Source: Acinetobacter sp. ANC 3781 (GTDB taxonomy: Bacteria > Pseudomonadota > Gammaproteobacteria > Pseudomonadales > Moraxellaceae). From it: DNA of 64,000 bases. Shown one piece after another: positions 8,385 through 17,391 of the stretch. The notes under the pieces are model-generated. The model was not told the DNA's origin. It saw only the letters and a program-made list of their open reading frames with translations, and made no database searches. The position numbers were made by a program, and so were the translations under genes. Position 1 is the stretch's first letter; each line of letters begins with the position of its first letter. The stretch is taken from positions 1 through 64,000 of the forward strand of contig NZ_SJOH01000006.1 in NCBI RefSeq assembly GCF_004331285.1, read 5' to 3'.

Positions 8385-9400
8385 GTAGCACCTTTATCTT
8401 TCTGGAGTACAAGCTTTGCAATTTGTTCTAAATCAAATGCTGCATGACTCTGTCTTAAAAAGACCGGCAAGTCTGCTGCCAAAGCTGCAAAGGTTCTATT
8501 TTCACAGAAGGGTCGCGCACCGAGTGCCTTACCTACTTGGTCTAAAACCAGCTGTGCCGTTTGCTCAACTTTGGTACGTAATATCCGGATAATAAGTTCA
8601 TGGCTTTGCTTAGGATACTGATCAATCTGATTTGCAACATGATGAAAATATTGTTTCGTTGTAAAGAGTAAAGTACTAACTTCTCCCAGATACATCAAAC
8701 GGTAAGCATGCGGCTTCGTTTGGCATGCCTGATATAAAAAATCGGCCAGACGTGCTGCTGCCCCAAACCAGCAGGCTGCGACTCCAGCTGCACCGTGCCA
8801 AAAACCGGGTCTTTCTAAATAGGCATTTGACTGACCAAGCGCTTTAGCACTCACCTGATCAAAAGATAAAGAGGCAGTGCGTGTATGTTGCATTCCAACG
8901 GCGTTCCAACCGTTATGTTTGATTTGAATATTTGGCTGACTCATATCGACAATGATTAACTGTGAGTGATTGTACTCATCGCGGTAGGTAAGCAAACCAT
9001 AATCAACGAGTCCTGCACCCGAACACCAGTTTTTCTGACCTGAACAAAGAGCTTGTTTAAAATGAATGGGAGGTGTACTTCCTTCCGCTGCCCATACTGC
9101 CCAAAGCCCAGTGTTGACCGGACTATAATTTAATTCATTTAAAATGCTCAGTGCATCCAGATGTGACTCAAACCATTTGGCTAAATTTAAATTAGTGGAT
9201 CCCACTTTTGCCAATATCTTCCATCTTGCTAATGTTTCTCCCTCTCCCGGATGAGGAATATCAGGTACAAACATGATGAGTTTTTTAATGGTATTTTCTA
9301 AATTTTGATCAATATCAGTTTCATTCTGTTCGAATTCAAACAAAACTTTATTTAAACTCAAGGATATTTCTCCTTTTATTTTATTGCTATACGCATTCAT
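8372..9400 (-). CDS. acyl-CoA dehydrogenase-like protein
   Basis: 342 residues, shorter than the usual 380 or so of acyl-CoA dehydrogenases. The flavin-binding middle strand is recognisable (KNWCSGAGLVDYGLLT), as is the glycine/alanine-rich helical domain (GFWHGAAGVAACWFGAAARLA). I could not locate a convincing catalytic Glu of the standard C-terminal type, so it may oxidise something other than a CoA thioester, or may be divergent. It is the first gene of a four-gene minus-strand operon with PIG-L, methyltransferase and glycosyltransferase genes, all overlapping. A promoter is expected in 9401-9535, but I did not find convincing boxes. Confidence 0.78.
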   Translation of the reverse strand: MNAYSNKIKGEISLSLNKVLFEFEQNETDIDQNLENTIKKLIMFVPDIPHPGEGETLARWKILAKVGSTNLNLAKWFESHLDALSILNELNYSPVNTGLWAVWAAEGSTPPIHFKQALCSGQKNWCSGAGLVDYGLLTYRDEYNHSQLIIVDMSQPNIQIKHNGWNAVGMQHTRTASLSFDQVSAKALGQSNAYLERPGFWHGAAGVAACWFGAAARLADFLYQACQTKPHAYRLMYLGEVSTLLFTTKQYFHHVANQIDQYPKQSHELIIRILRTKVEQTAQLVLDQVGKALGARPFCENRTFAALAADLPVFLRQSHAAFDLEQIAKLVLQKDKGATWML

Positions 9401-9535
9401 TCCTACACCATGAATAGGGGGTTATAATTGAATTTTATTTCTGTTACATTTCAATCAATCTTAAATGGGTTAATTATTTGAATTATAGTAATTTTGTATA
9501 GTAATGATAAAATGATATGAAACTCTTAAAGCAAA

Positions 9536-9568
9536 ACAGTAGCGCCATTTAGAATGACACTACTGTCT
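9536..9568 (-). terminator. terminator after zinc alcohol dehydrogenase gene
   Basis: ACAGTAG and CTACTGT form a 7-bp stem separated by 17 bases; on the minus strand it is followed by TTTTGCTTT. It lies about 60 bases downstream of the alcohol dehydrogenase stop. Confidence 0.5.
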
Positions 9569-9629
9569 AAGATAATTTACTTTCATATGATTCATTTAAG
9601 AATCTTAATGCACCTATGAAGGTGTCAAA

Positions 9630-10793
9630 TTAAGGCGTTAAGATCACTTTACGGCATTCCTGTTCACGTTTATCAAAAATACGATAACCTTCAGCCGCTT
9701 CTGACAAATTCAGACGATGAGTGATAATGACTTCGGGCGATAAGTCGCCGTTTTCAATATACTCTAAAAGTTGAGGCAAGAATTTATGCACATGCGTTTG
9801 ACCCATTTTGAAAGTAAGACCTTTATCAAAGGCATCTCCAAACAGAAATCCGTGAATGGGACCTGCATACACACCCGGAACACTCACCACACCACCGCGA
9901 CGCACCGCGGCTATACATTGACGTAGTGCTGCCCCGCTTGAACCTTCAATTTTAAGATTGGTCAGCACAGTTTCAATCATGCTTCCTTTGGCTTCAAAAC
10001 CAATCGCATCAATAACTGCATCTACACCGCGTTGACCAGCAGTATTACTGATAATAAATTCAGCCGCATCGACCTTGTCAAAATTTACAGGAATTGCTCC
10101 ATAGGTGTTGCGAGCATACTCCAAGCGATAATGATTATGATCGACCATAAAGATCTGTTCAGCACCTAACATTTGTGCACATGCAGCGGATAGCAACCCC
10201 ACAGGACCTGCTCCATAAATGGCGACGCTGGAACCTTTACCAATATTTGCATTGGTCACCGCTTGCCAGGCAGTGGGTAAAATATCTGTCAGGAATAATA
10301 CTTTTTCATCGGATAATGAACCTGGTACCTTAAAAGGTCCTACATTTCCCTTTGGCACCCGTACATACTCCGCCTGTCCACCCGGTATACCTCCATATAA
10401 ATGACTATATCCAAACAGTGCTGCACCTGGGGGAATCTGTTTCTTATTTAAAATAGCTCCTCGCCCGGTGTTAGTCTTTTCACACGCTGCAGTCAAATCA
10501 TGTTCGCAGAAAAAACAGTGACCACAGGCAATAACAAATGGAATAATCACCCGATCACCTTTTTTGACTTCGGTGACCTGCGGCCCTACTTCTTCGACAA
10601 TTCCCATAAATTCATGCCCGAAGATATCCCCTTCTTCAGTTGCAGGAATTTTACCGCGATAAAGATGCAGGTCTGAACCGCAGATAGCCGTCGCAGTGAC
10701 CCGCAAAATGACATCATCAGGTTCCTGAATCACTGGATCTGGAACAGACTCGACTCGAACATCGCGAGTACCATGATAAGTAAGAGCACGCAT
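9630..10793 (-). CDS. zinc-dependent alcohol dehydrogenase (MDR family)
   Basis: 387 residues. Catalytic zinc ligands are Cys38 (CGSDLH) and His60-Glu61 (GHEFMG); the structural zinc lobe has Cys90, 93, 96 and 104 (CGHCFFC ... AAC). The cofactor motif GAGPVG begins about residue 181. The long insert and overall layout resemble glutathione-independent formaldehyde dehydrogenase-type enzymes, which oxidise aldehydes or alcohols with NAD. I chose ATG 10793 because AGAGGA sits 7 bases upstream; an in-frame ATG at 10829 would add 12 residues without a better ribosome site. Monocistronic, with a hairpin terminator at 9536-9568. Exact substrate cannot be told. Confidence 0.9.
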   Translation of the reverse strand: MRALTYHGTRDVRVESVPDPVIQEPDDVILRVTATAICGSDLHLYRGKIPATEEGDIFGHEFMGIVEEVGPQVTEVKKGDRVIIPFVIACGHCFFCEHDLTAACEKTNTGRGAILNKKQIPPGAALFGYSHLYGGIPGGQAEYVRVPKGNVGPFKVPGSLSDEKVLFLTDILPTAWQAVTNANIGKGSSVAIYGAGPVGLLSAACAQMLGAEQIFMVDHNHYRLEYARNTYGAIPVNFDKVDAAEFIISNTAGQRGVDAVIDAIGFEAKGSMIETVLTNLKIEGSSGAALRQCIAAVRRGGVVSVPGVYAGPIHGFLFGDAFDKGLTFKMGQTHVHKFLPQLLEYIENGDLSPEVIITHRLNLSEAAEGYRIFDKREQECRKVILTP

Positions 10794-11791
10794 AATGATT
10801 TCCTCTACTATTTGAGTTTTAAATGACATATTCAGGCTGAATAAATTTTTTTAAATTTTACGGCGGATATTTTGGTAATAAATGATGCTTCTTTAAACTT
10901 AGGGCTAAAAAGACAATTGTTCATGTCCAAAATTGTATAAAATATAACGTTTGAGTTATTTAATTGTGTGTTTGAGGTATCTATAAATAATAAGTTTTAG
11001 AGTTTATTCCTCTCGTTTATACAAAATTATCGCCTAATATCAGGATGGTTTTAACTAATTTTTCTCTATTTATAATTTATTGCCTGAGTCAAAAATGAAT
11101 ACCCTATAGCCTTTTCTAAACTGATAAAGCTTAATAGGGTAGCCTCTTTTTTACGCTTTGCATTTCCGTAAGTCCCGAATTATCTTATTATAATTATTAT
11201 GTGATTTTTCAATTTATCTAATGCGAAGTTCATTTTAAAATATGAGCAATAAATAATATCGAAAATTTCTTTTTTGTAAGCGATTACCTGCAAATATGAA
11301 GATTTCTTCTCTTATATAGATGAGTCACTACAAGTGAGCGATCAATAATTTAAATAATACGAATTAAGTGGAAAATCTAAGTTTTAACTTGCAACAATCA
11401 GAATAGGCATATCTTTCTCAATTTATTTTTCATATTCTTATTCTAATAAGAAATAAGGAGTCCAAAAAAACATAAAACAATAATTATAAGTATTGAGTAA
11501 AAAGTAAGTGGGTGACAAGAGTTATAGCAAACCGTATATAAAGAAGCCCTGACAGGACATCGGAGCTGCTTTTATTAGTAGGGTACTTTTTTATAAATCC
11601 CAAAAAGGTATCTTGCAAGATATCTATAAAGTTAGTTTCTATTCATATCGTACATTGTGGCTAAATGAGTCAAAAAAATGTCATAGATATTATAGTCATT
11701 TAGTGTATTAAATAAGCTCAAGGCTTTTAAAATTCTGAGCGCAAAAAAATAATATAATTTTGCTGTTATTGTTGCAGCAAGGAGAAAATCG
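10794..11791. other. 998-bp gap with no supported gene
   Basis: AT-rich DNA between the divergent alcohol dehydrogenase and catalase-like genes. I see no open frame with a ribosome site and recognisable sequence. The only clear structure is a 14-bp perfect palindrome, TATCTTGCAAGATA, at 11609-11622, which could be an operator for the downstream gene. An accidental minus-strand open frame covers 11632-11835. Confidence 0.6.
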
Positions 11792-12979
11792 ATGCCAACT
11801 ATAATCCGGCCGATACACTTTACCCTACTGTTCACTCTGGCACCTCTAGTGGTGATGATCAGTGGTTGCTCTGCTACGGAACCTCAAAATCCCACTCTTA
11901 CAACGCTGAACTCTCCTAATCGGATCGCTTATCCCAGCATTGATCCTGGCCTAGGTGAAAATCTGTACCCTCATGAAGCGGCAATAGCCGAAAAAATCTC
12001 GGAGGTAATTGAAAAATCGATCCGTAAACAATATTCCGCGGGCACGGCCCTTCGTGATGCACATCCGAAAGCTCATGGATGTGTACGAGCAGAGTTTCAT
12101 GTGAGGGAAACGCTTCCTCATTATCTTGCACAGGGGATTTTTATTCCGGGTAAAACCTATCAGGCATGGATTCGTTTCTCGAATGGTTCCCGTGATGCAA
12201 CGAAAGCAGACATTAAAAGAGATGCAAGAGGGATGGCAATCAAAATTTTAGGTGTACCGGGAGAAAAACTCTTAGAGGATGAGGCCACCACACAAGACTT
12301 CATTATGATCAATCATCCAGTATTCTTCGCTAATGATCCTGAGCGCTATATGGCATTGATGCAAGATATAAATAGCGATAATTTTTTTAGAAAGCTGCAT
12401 ATTCCTTTCGCACTGGGTGCTAAAGGAACTCTGATTGCCTTAAACCTCAATACCCGAATTTCAAATCCCCTGCAAACCCGATATTGGTCTATGGTTCCTT
12501 ACCAGCTAGGACTAGGTTCTGATCGTCGTGCGATAAAATATTCTGCTAGGGCTTGCTCGACAGTAACAGACCCCATACCAGAAAAACCGAGTCATGATTT
12601 TCTGCGAGATGCCCTACGAAATAGCCTGCAAAAGGGCGATGCCTGTATGGAGTTTCTGGTACAACCCAGAACATCAGATATGTTGCCCATCGAAGATTCA
12701 ATGACCGAATGGAAAGAAACGCAGGCACCCTTTTATCAGATCGCAACTATTCGTATTCCTGAGCAGGTTTTTGATACACCTGATCAGAATAAATTTTGTG
12801 AAAATCTTTCCTTCACCCCATGGCACTCTTTACCTGAACATAAACCCCTCGGAGCAGTGAACCGACTGCGTAAAGTGATCTATGATCGGATCAGTCGAGT
12901 CAGACATGAGATGAATTCGGCTAACAGGAACGATTTCCCAAGCAATGATTCATCGGAGCCTATTAACTCAGTTAAGTGA
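11792..12979 (+). CDS. catalase-fold family lipoprotein
   Basis: 395 residues. It begins with a lipoprotein signal, lipobox ISGC with Cys26, so it is probably anchored in the periplasm or outer membrane. The body matches the small catalase-related (y4iL/SrpA-like) family: AHGCVRAEFHV with candidate distal His95, WIRFSNGSRDA, DARGMAIKILGVPG and DFIMINHPVFFANDP. The candidate proximal Tyr is in RKVIYDRIS near the C-terminus. These proteins share the catalase heme fold but lack the large catalase C-terminal parts; peroxidase-type activity is inferred, not known. The ribosome site AAGGAG lies 7 bases before ATG. Alone, preceded by a gene-free kilobase. Confidence 0.85.
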   Translation: MPTIIRPIHFTLLFTLAPLVVMISGCSATEPQNPTLTTLNSPNRIAYPSIDPGLGENLYPHEAAIAEKISEVIEKSIRKQYSAGTALRDAHPKAHGCVRAEFHVRETLPHYLAQGIFIPGKTYQAWIRFSNGSRDATKADIKRDARGMAIKILGVPGEKLLEDEATTQDFIMINHPVFFANDPERYMALMQDINSDNFFRKLHIPFALGAKGTLIALNLNTRISNPLQTRYWSMVPYQLGLGSDRRAIKYSARACSTVTDPIPEKPSHDFLRDALRNSLQKGDACMEFLVQPRTSDMLPIEDSMTEWKETQAPFYQIATIRIPEQVFDTPDQNKFCENLSFTPWHSLPEHKPLGAVNRLRKVIYDRISRVRHEMNSANRNDFPSNDSSEPINSVK

Positions 12980-13140
12980 TCCTTATCATGAATATATAGC
13001 GAAAATTCAGGTTTGAGGAGTAGATTAATTGCTCACCCTTTCAAATCTAAGTACTCGTACAATTTTATGAGGTATGCTTCGTTCTCTTGAGCATTTAGAT
13101 TAATGGGTAGATATGGTCTATTCATAAAATTTACCAATAA

Positions 13141-13162
13141 TAAACCTCCCGCAGGAGGCTTG
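13141..13162 (-). terminator. terminator after 13166-13390 gene
   Basis: CCTCC and GGAGG pair around a CGCA loop; on the minus strand the stem is followed by TTTATTATT, directly after the stop of the small gene. Confidence 0.75.
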
Positions 13163-13165
13163 GTG

Positions 13166-13390
13166 TTATTCTATTATTTCTATAATTAAGATTAATCTCT
13201 GACCCAAAGCAAAACGCATATTAGGCATCACCGAATGTCTAGGCATTTTGCCATAGGGATGTTTAGATGAACGCAAATAATTTCCCTCTTGATCACGATA
13301 AAAATAATTTAAAGTCCCCATGCTCGTATCTTCTTCAGCATCGAGTTCTATCAGTTCACCTGTATTTCGATCTCTAGCAATAATTTTCAT
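13166..13390 (-). CDS. small hypothetical protein
   Basis: 74 residues. A hydrophilic N-terminus (MKIIARDRNTGELIELDAEE) leads to aromatic and basic stretches (YFYRDQEGNYLRSSKHPYGK) and a hydrophobic tail ending ILIIEIIE. No signal peptide and no recognised family. Its own terminator follows immediately, which supports it being expressed. Monocistronic. Confidence 0.55.
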   Translation of the reverse strand: MKIIARDRNTGELIELDAEEDTSMGTLNYFYRDQEGNYLRSSKHPYGKMPRHSVMPNMRFALGQRLILIIEIIE

Positions 13391-13492
13391 TCTAATGCCT
13401 TAATATTATGGATTAGGCTGTACAATTTATCATGACGAATGAATATAATTTCATTTGGGAACTTAACCCATACTGACCCTTACATAAGAAAA

Positions 13493-13531
13493 GAAAAAAC
13501 CGCCCATAACTCGTATGTGGCGGCGTTTTAT
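13493..13531 (-). terminator. terminator after the 13567-13918 gene pair
   Basis: CGCCCATA and TATG-T-GGCG form a GC-rich stem with one bulge; on the minus strand it ends GGGCGG followed by TTTTTTC. It lies about 35 bases past the stop of the 37-residue gene. Confidence 0.75.
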
Positions 13532-13566
13532 AGGGCCATAGTGATTCGGCTATAAAGGAATGAAAC

Positions 13567-13680
13567 TTATATTTTGTCCAGGTTTTTTCCACATTTTCGG
13601 CACACTTTGATCATCTTGCCCTTGTCATCCTGTTCATACTCATACGCGTGCCAACAACACAACTCTCTTAAAAATTGCAT
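13567..13680 (-). CDS. 37-residue CxxC (zinc-ribbon-like) protein
   Basis: A very short gene. Reading from ATG 13680 gives 37 residues with Cys8, Cys9, His11 and a distal CRKCG (Cys27, Cys30), the spacing of a minimal zinc-binding knuckle, with an acidic-aromatic middle (AYEYEQDDKGK). The ribosome site GGAG lies 10 bases upstream, overlapping the end of the preceding gene (stop 13685), so the two are probably co-translated. A strong terminator follows at 13493-13531. Ribosome site, context and cysteine pattern support a real gene; function unknown. Confidence 0.6.
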   Translation of the reverse strand: MQFLRELCCWHAYEYEQDDKGKMIKVCRKCGKNLDKI

Positions 13681-13684
13681 TAAA

Positions 13685-13918
13685 TTAATACTCCACGGTA
13701 ATCACAAATGTATTCTCGCCCTCTAAATGAGTTTGAAAATTAAAAGCGTGTTTTCGGCAGTATTCTTCCAATTCTAAAATTGCACCCTTTTTGATAGAAT
13801 CTAAAGGTTCTTTCAACCGAACGGGATTTTGCTCTCGTTTAGCAATAGCATTGTGAAGTTCAGTAAATAATTCTTCAAATGTTAATAGCGAAGTGGATAC
13901 AGTCATTTTGGTCACCAT
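13685..13918 (-). CDS. small hypothetical protein
   Basis: 77 residues, mostly helical by pattern (FEELFTELHNAIAKREQNPV, then KGAILELEEYCRKHAFNFQT) with a beta-like tail NTFVITVEY. No known domain recognised. Met5 (ATG 13906) has the better ribosome site (GGTG 6 bases upstream), so a 73-residue form is equally possible. It is followed after 4 bases by the 37-residue CxxC gene. Confidence 0.5.
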   Translation of the reverse strand: MVTKMTVSTSLLTFEELFTELHNAIAKREQNPVRLKEPLDSIKKGAILELEEYCRKHAFNFQTHLEGENTFVITVEY

Positions 13919-14216
13919 TGATTACCAAAAATACAATTATAACCCAAATACAAAATTATAAAGGCATGATAATAAATCATAAGTATCTGTTTTATATTAT
14001 TAATTATATCTGTAATCTTCACCAAGTCACTTCCGACACTCAATTTCATCAAAGTATTCATAGGCATGGAGATAAAATCATTTACGTAGAAATTAGCGCA
14101 TTTAAATTTTTTTAAAAAAATAGAATTTTAGGCAAAATAAAATCTACTTAATTGGTAAATTAGTCGAATTTATCTACTTGATTTATTTTTTCTCTATCTT
14201 CGAATAACTGAACTAA
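13919..14216. other. AT-rich gap, no gene seen
   Basis: About 300 bases of very AT-rich DNA between two small minus-strand genes. An open frame at 13879-14115 (+) runs antisense to a real gene start and looks random; no promoter boxes are convincing. Confidence 0.5.
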
Positions 14217-14245
14217 AGAAGCTCCCCCTTGCTAAGGAAGCTTCC
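14217..14245. terminator. terminator near 14296-14565 gene
   Basis: AGAAGCT and AGCTTCCT form an imperfect stem around a C-rich loop, located about 50 bases past the stop of the minus-strand gene. The T-run is weak. Confidence 0.4.
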
Positions 14246-14295
14246 TCTTGTCATTTGAAATGATTAAAGGGATATTGTTAAAATAAATTAAATCC

Positions 14296-14565
14296 TTATC
14301 GATGTAATTGTTTATATACCCATGCCAGAAACTCATTTTTATGCCGTATAGGAGGCGCTAAATTAATATTGATTATTTGTCGGCTGCCAAATTTACCAAT
14401 AATTTTAGAAGGTGAATCTAGCCTTATCTCCGATTTTTGATCTTGCTGTATTTCTGAAAAAAATTCTAATAATAGATCTAACTCTCCCTTGGTTTTAAAG
14501 TTCGGTTTCTCAGCAATAAAGTTATAAACTTGCTGCAACATCTGAAAATTAATGGCACTTTTCAT
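14296..14565 (-). CDS. small hypothetical protein
   Basis: 89 residues, soluble, without signal peptide. The N-terminal half is helical (MKSAINFQMLQQVYNFIAEK, LDLLLEFFSEIQQDQ) and the C-terminal half basic (PPIRHKNEFLAWVYKQLHR). I recognise no family. The start is well supported: GGAG lies about 9 bases before ATG. Monocistronic. Confidence 0.5.
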   Translation of the reverse strand: MKSAINFQMLQQVYNFIAEKPNFKTKGELDLLLEFFSEIQQDQKSEIRLDSPSKIIGKFGSRQIININLAPPIRHKNEFLAWVYKQLHR

Positions 14566-14665
14566 TTTTTATTGCTCCAGCAAACTTATTCATTAAATAA
14601 TATACACCCGAAGAATTTCAAAAATATTCACTGCATTTGTTAGCTGATTGTTCACATTTAGTTAT

Positions 14666-14697
14666 AAAAAAAGCCCGTCTTTCGATGAGCTTTTAAG
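14666..14697 (-). terminator. terminator after DUF333-I78 lipoprotein gene
   Basis: AAAAGC and GCTTTT arms around a short imperfect inner stem with a TTTC loop, about 40 bases past the lipoprotein stop, with T-rich minus-strand flank. Confidence 0.5.
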
Positions 14698-14735
14698 TTC
14701 TTCTTTTTACTTCAATAACTTTATTTTAAGAAAAA

Positions 14736-15170
14736 TTAACCACAGTTGGCTTGGGTAATTTTCTTAGTAACTGGATCAATCGTCACTGTAATTCGATTTG
14801 CACGGTAATCCATAGTTACTGGCTGTCCAGGCGCTATTCTACGAATAATTTCAGATTGAGTTTTTTGTTTAATCTGAGCATCCGTTAAACCCGTTTGCCC
14901 TACCAAAACTTTCGCTTCTTCTGCTAAGCATTCTTTTGAACTATCTCGGAAATATTTCCACTCTTCAATAACTTGACTATTTGGCAAATGGCAATAACCT
15001 ACCTGACCGTTCGTCTCATTTTTGATTTCTAATTTTCCACCTTGGTTAATACAATATTCACTCGCAGGATTAGCTGTACCTAATTTTGGTGCAACAGTAT
15101 CTGTGTTGTGTACAGTTGAACAGGCTGCAAGTGAGGAAATCATAAAGCCTAGTAACACTATCTTTTTCAT
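14736..15170 (-). CDS. DUF333 plus I78 peptidase-inhibitor-like lipoprotein
   Basis: 144 residues. A lipoprotein signal ends LAAC with Cys17. Residues about 35-75 match DUF333 (NPASEYCINQGGKLEI, then GQVGYCHLPNSQVIEEW). Residues about 80-143 match the I78 serine-protease inhibitor pattern: CLAEEAKVLVGQT, the IIRRIAPGQPVTMDYRANRI reactive region and a final Cys near ITQANCG. I78 members inhibit elastase-type serine proteases; DUF333 has no assigned activity. The combination on a lipid anchor suggests protection of the envelope against proteases, an inference. Monocistronic, with a terminator downstream. Confidence 0.82.
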   Translation of the reverse strand: MKKIVLLGFMISSLAACSTVHNTDTVAPKLGTANPASEYCINQGGKLEIKNETNGQVGYCHLPNSQVIEEWKYFRDSSKECLAEEAKVLVGQTGLTDAQIKQKTQSEIIRRIAPGQPVTMDYRANRITVTIDPVTKKITQANCG

Positions 15171-15705
15171 GATTTTGAATTCTTAGTAAAATTTAAAGAT
15201 ATCAAAAATAGGAATATTATCAATATTGTTATTTGAGGCAACCCCCTCTACTTCAAGCTTAATCAATTCTCATTTGAATTCTTTTCAAAAATTTTTTTTA
15301 TAATTATCTTTATAGCCCAACTGCTTATAGCATTTACTTTTTTTAAATAAGAATTGTAGATATTTCTATAATCTTTTTATTATTAAGGCTAATAAATCAT
15401 AAAAAAGCTTTTTTATTTTAAAAAAATCTTAGAAAAAGGTTTCTAATCTAGTACCGACTTAGGTGAAGTTTATTCATAATAAATCTAACAAATTGGCTAA
15501 GCAGCGTCATTTGAATATCGTCCCAAATGCTAAACGCTGTAGAAACTATAAGAATTTTACTCGGTTGCTCCTAATTTTAATCATCTATTCTAATTGTGAT
15601 GCTGTGTGATAACTTTAATTTACCTTTTAAATAAAGTTAATAATGGGCTAAAAAGTATTAAAATCGAGAATGAAACTGTAGATCAAAAGTAAAAAGCGTA
15701 CAGTA
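15171..15705. other. gene-free stretch with one long hairpin
   Basis: About 535 bases without a supported gene. It holds a two-part inverted repeat at 15502-15539: CAGCGT/ACGCTG outside and CATTTG/CAAATG inside, with a 10-base loop and a 4-base bulge on one side. There is no adjacent T-run, so it is not an ordinary terminator. Confidence 0.55.
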
Positions 15706-15736
15706 AAAAAATGAGCCTATAAAAGCTCATTTTTCT
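15706..15736 (-). terminator. terminator after AAHS-type MFS gene
   Basis: AAAAATGAGC and GCTCATTTTT form a perfect 10-bp stem with an 8-base loop, 16 bases past the transporter stop. Confidence 0.85.
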
Positions 15737-15751
15737 TCTTTATAGCTTTTA

Positions 15752-17023
15752 TTATGCCTTTTGCGGGTCATATTGACGGTCTTTGATAAAGATCCCCGAT
15801 ACCGCGCCACATAGGAAATATGCACCGCCCATAATCAGGAAGCCCAGGCCAATTGATCCACCACTTGCAGCAGCACCAATAATGGCTGGGGCAAACATGG
15901 CGCCAATACGTCCGGCATTATAAGCTCCACCGACTGCTGTACCACGAATAGAGGTCGCAAAACTTTCGGTCATATACGTGGCATTAATGGCATACGGAAT
16001 ACCATAAAGGAAACCGAAGAAAATCAGTAAATAGGCAATATTATCCGGGCTATTAAACAGGACAATTACCGGCAGAAAGATCGCTGTACCGATCGCACCA
16101 AAGGCAAAGACAAAGCGACGCCCTAAACGGTCTGCAGCAAAACCGGCCAAAATTTTACCAAAAATCATGGCGACATAAGTACCAATCATATAGCCCGCCA
16201 TCGATTTGAAATCCATATGTAGTTCAGACTCCAGATAGGCAGGCATCCAGTTGTTGACCCCGTAATACCCAAACTGTAAAAAGCCGGCGGTAAAAATCCA
16301 GAGAATAAACATTCTGCGGTTTCGAGGATCGGCAAAAATTTCCTTGGCTGTGCTCTTTTTGATAGGTTGATTTGCCGTAGCCTCAGCAGGCGCATATAAC
16401 CGTTGCAGTCTGGCACGCTGCCAGGATTCTGGTTCCGGAACCAGTTTCTGGATAAAGATGGCAAGTACAGACGGAATAATTGCGACAAAGAACAGCATAC
16501 GCCAGCCGTAGTCTGGAATAATCCAACCGGCAAGCAAAGTTGCCACAATATAGCCTACAGTCCAACCGGCTTGTAATGTTCCCAATACCGTTGTTCGGTA
16601 TTCTGTTGGGACATACTCCGCCATCAGTGTATTGGCGGCAATATAAAGAGAACCTATACCAAAAGCGGAAAGAAAACGTAATACCGCGAATTGTTCAAAA
16701 TTTTGAGTGAAGCCGAGTGCCGCCGTTAAAATTGAAAAAATAAGGATAGAAATGACCACGGTACGAACACGACCTAAGCGGTCGCAGGCCCATCCTCCAA
16801 TAAAACCACCGATAGCCATACCACCAAGGGTAAAACTTCCAAGCGTTCCTGCCTGCAAATTGGTCAAACCAAATTCAGCTTTCAGACTGTTTAAACTAAA
16901 AGACAGCAACAGCATGTCTGCGCCATCGACCAATAAGGCTAAAAAAGCAAATACAAAAGCAATTTGCTGTGTCCTTTTGGTGGTGGGCTTAATTTTTTCT
17001 AACGCTCTCATTAAATCCGTCAT
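15752..17023 (-). CDS. MFS transporter, aromatic/dicarboxylic acid:H+ symporter type
   Basis: 423 residues with about 12 membrane segments. The N-terminus has the AAHS-family feature LLVDGADM in helix 1 and the MFS motif A GGWACDRLGRVR between helices 2 and 3; MAEYVPTEYR is also typical. Members import aromatic or dicarboxylic acids with protons across the inner membrane. The ATG at 17023 is preceded by AAGGA. It is divergent from the CoA-transferase gene at 17392 and strongly similar by eye to the transporter at 22569-23846, so the locus carries two related importers. Substrate is inferred to be glutarate or a related acid. Confidence 0.88.
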   Translation of the reverse strand: MTDLMRALEKIKPTTKRTQQIAFVFAFLALLVDGADMLLLSFSLNSLKAEFGLTNLQAGTLGSFTLGGMAIGGFIGGWACDRLGRVRTVVISILIFSILTAALGFTQNFEQFAVLRFLSAFGIGSLYIAANTLMAEYVPTEYRTTVLGTLQAGWTVGYIVATLLAGWIIPDYGWRMLFFVAIIPSVLAIFIQKLVPEPESWQRARLQRLYAPAEATANQPIKKSTAKEIFADPRNRRMFILWIFTAGFLQFGYYGVNNWMPAYLESELHMDFKSMAGYMIGTYVAMIFGKILAGFAADRLGRRFVFAFGAIGTAIFLPVIVLFNSPDNIAYLLIFFGFLYGIPYAINATYMTESFATSIRGTAVGGAYNAGRIGAMFAPAIIGAAASGGSIGLGFLIMGGAYFLCGAVSGIFIKDRQYDPQKA

Positions 17024-17391
17024 GGGTTAATATCCTTGTTGTTCCCTATCCTGTGTTTATTGTCCAGTTTGCATATAACTCAACCATTATCTGGATGAAT
17101 GCTTTTTTACTATGTATATCTAACTATCCATAGTTCAGATCGTTCACTCACAGCTCCTGTTTTTCTAATGATTCTTTAGCGATGGTCTTGATCCCATCTT
17201 GATTTGAATAATTACTCTAAAGCTGATTTAGGGTAATCAAGATATCGTGAATTTTCAATAAAATTCGATAAATAATTTTGTCATACGAAATAAATTACCA
17301 TAAAGTTGATTATTAAGTCGTTTTAATATAGTTTTTATATGATTAATGAAAATTAAATAACATTGAATAAGATAAGACAGGGAGCGTAACA
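17024..17391. promoter_or_regulatory. divergent promoter region, MFS / CoA-transferase
   Basis: 368 bases between two outward-facing genes, so both promoters must lie here. It is AT-rich, and I could not assign -35/-10 boxes confidently. A ribosome site (GGGAG) precedes the plus-strand gene. Regulation by the LysR protein encoded at 25601 is plausible but only inferred. Confidence 0.45.

Noticed and set aside
11632..11835. 67-codon minus-strand open frame
   Set aside because: Lies across the promoter and first codons of the catalase-fold gene, has no ribosome site and reads as low-complexity text.
13879..14115. 78-codon plus-strand open frame
   Set aside because: Starts antisense to the 13685-13918 gene and continues into very AT-rich DNA; residues look random (many Ile, Asn, Lys).
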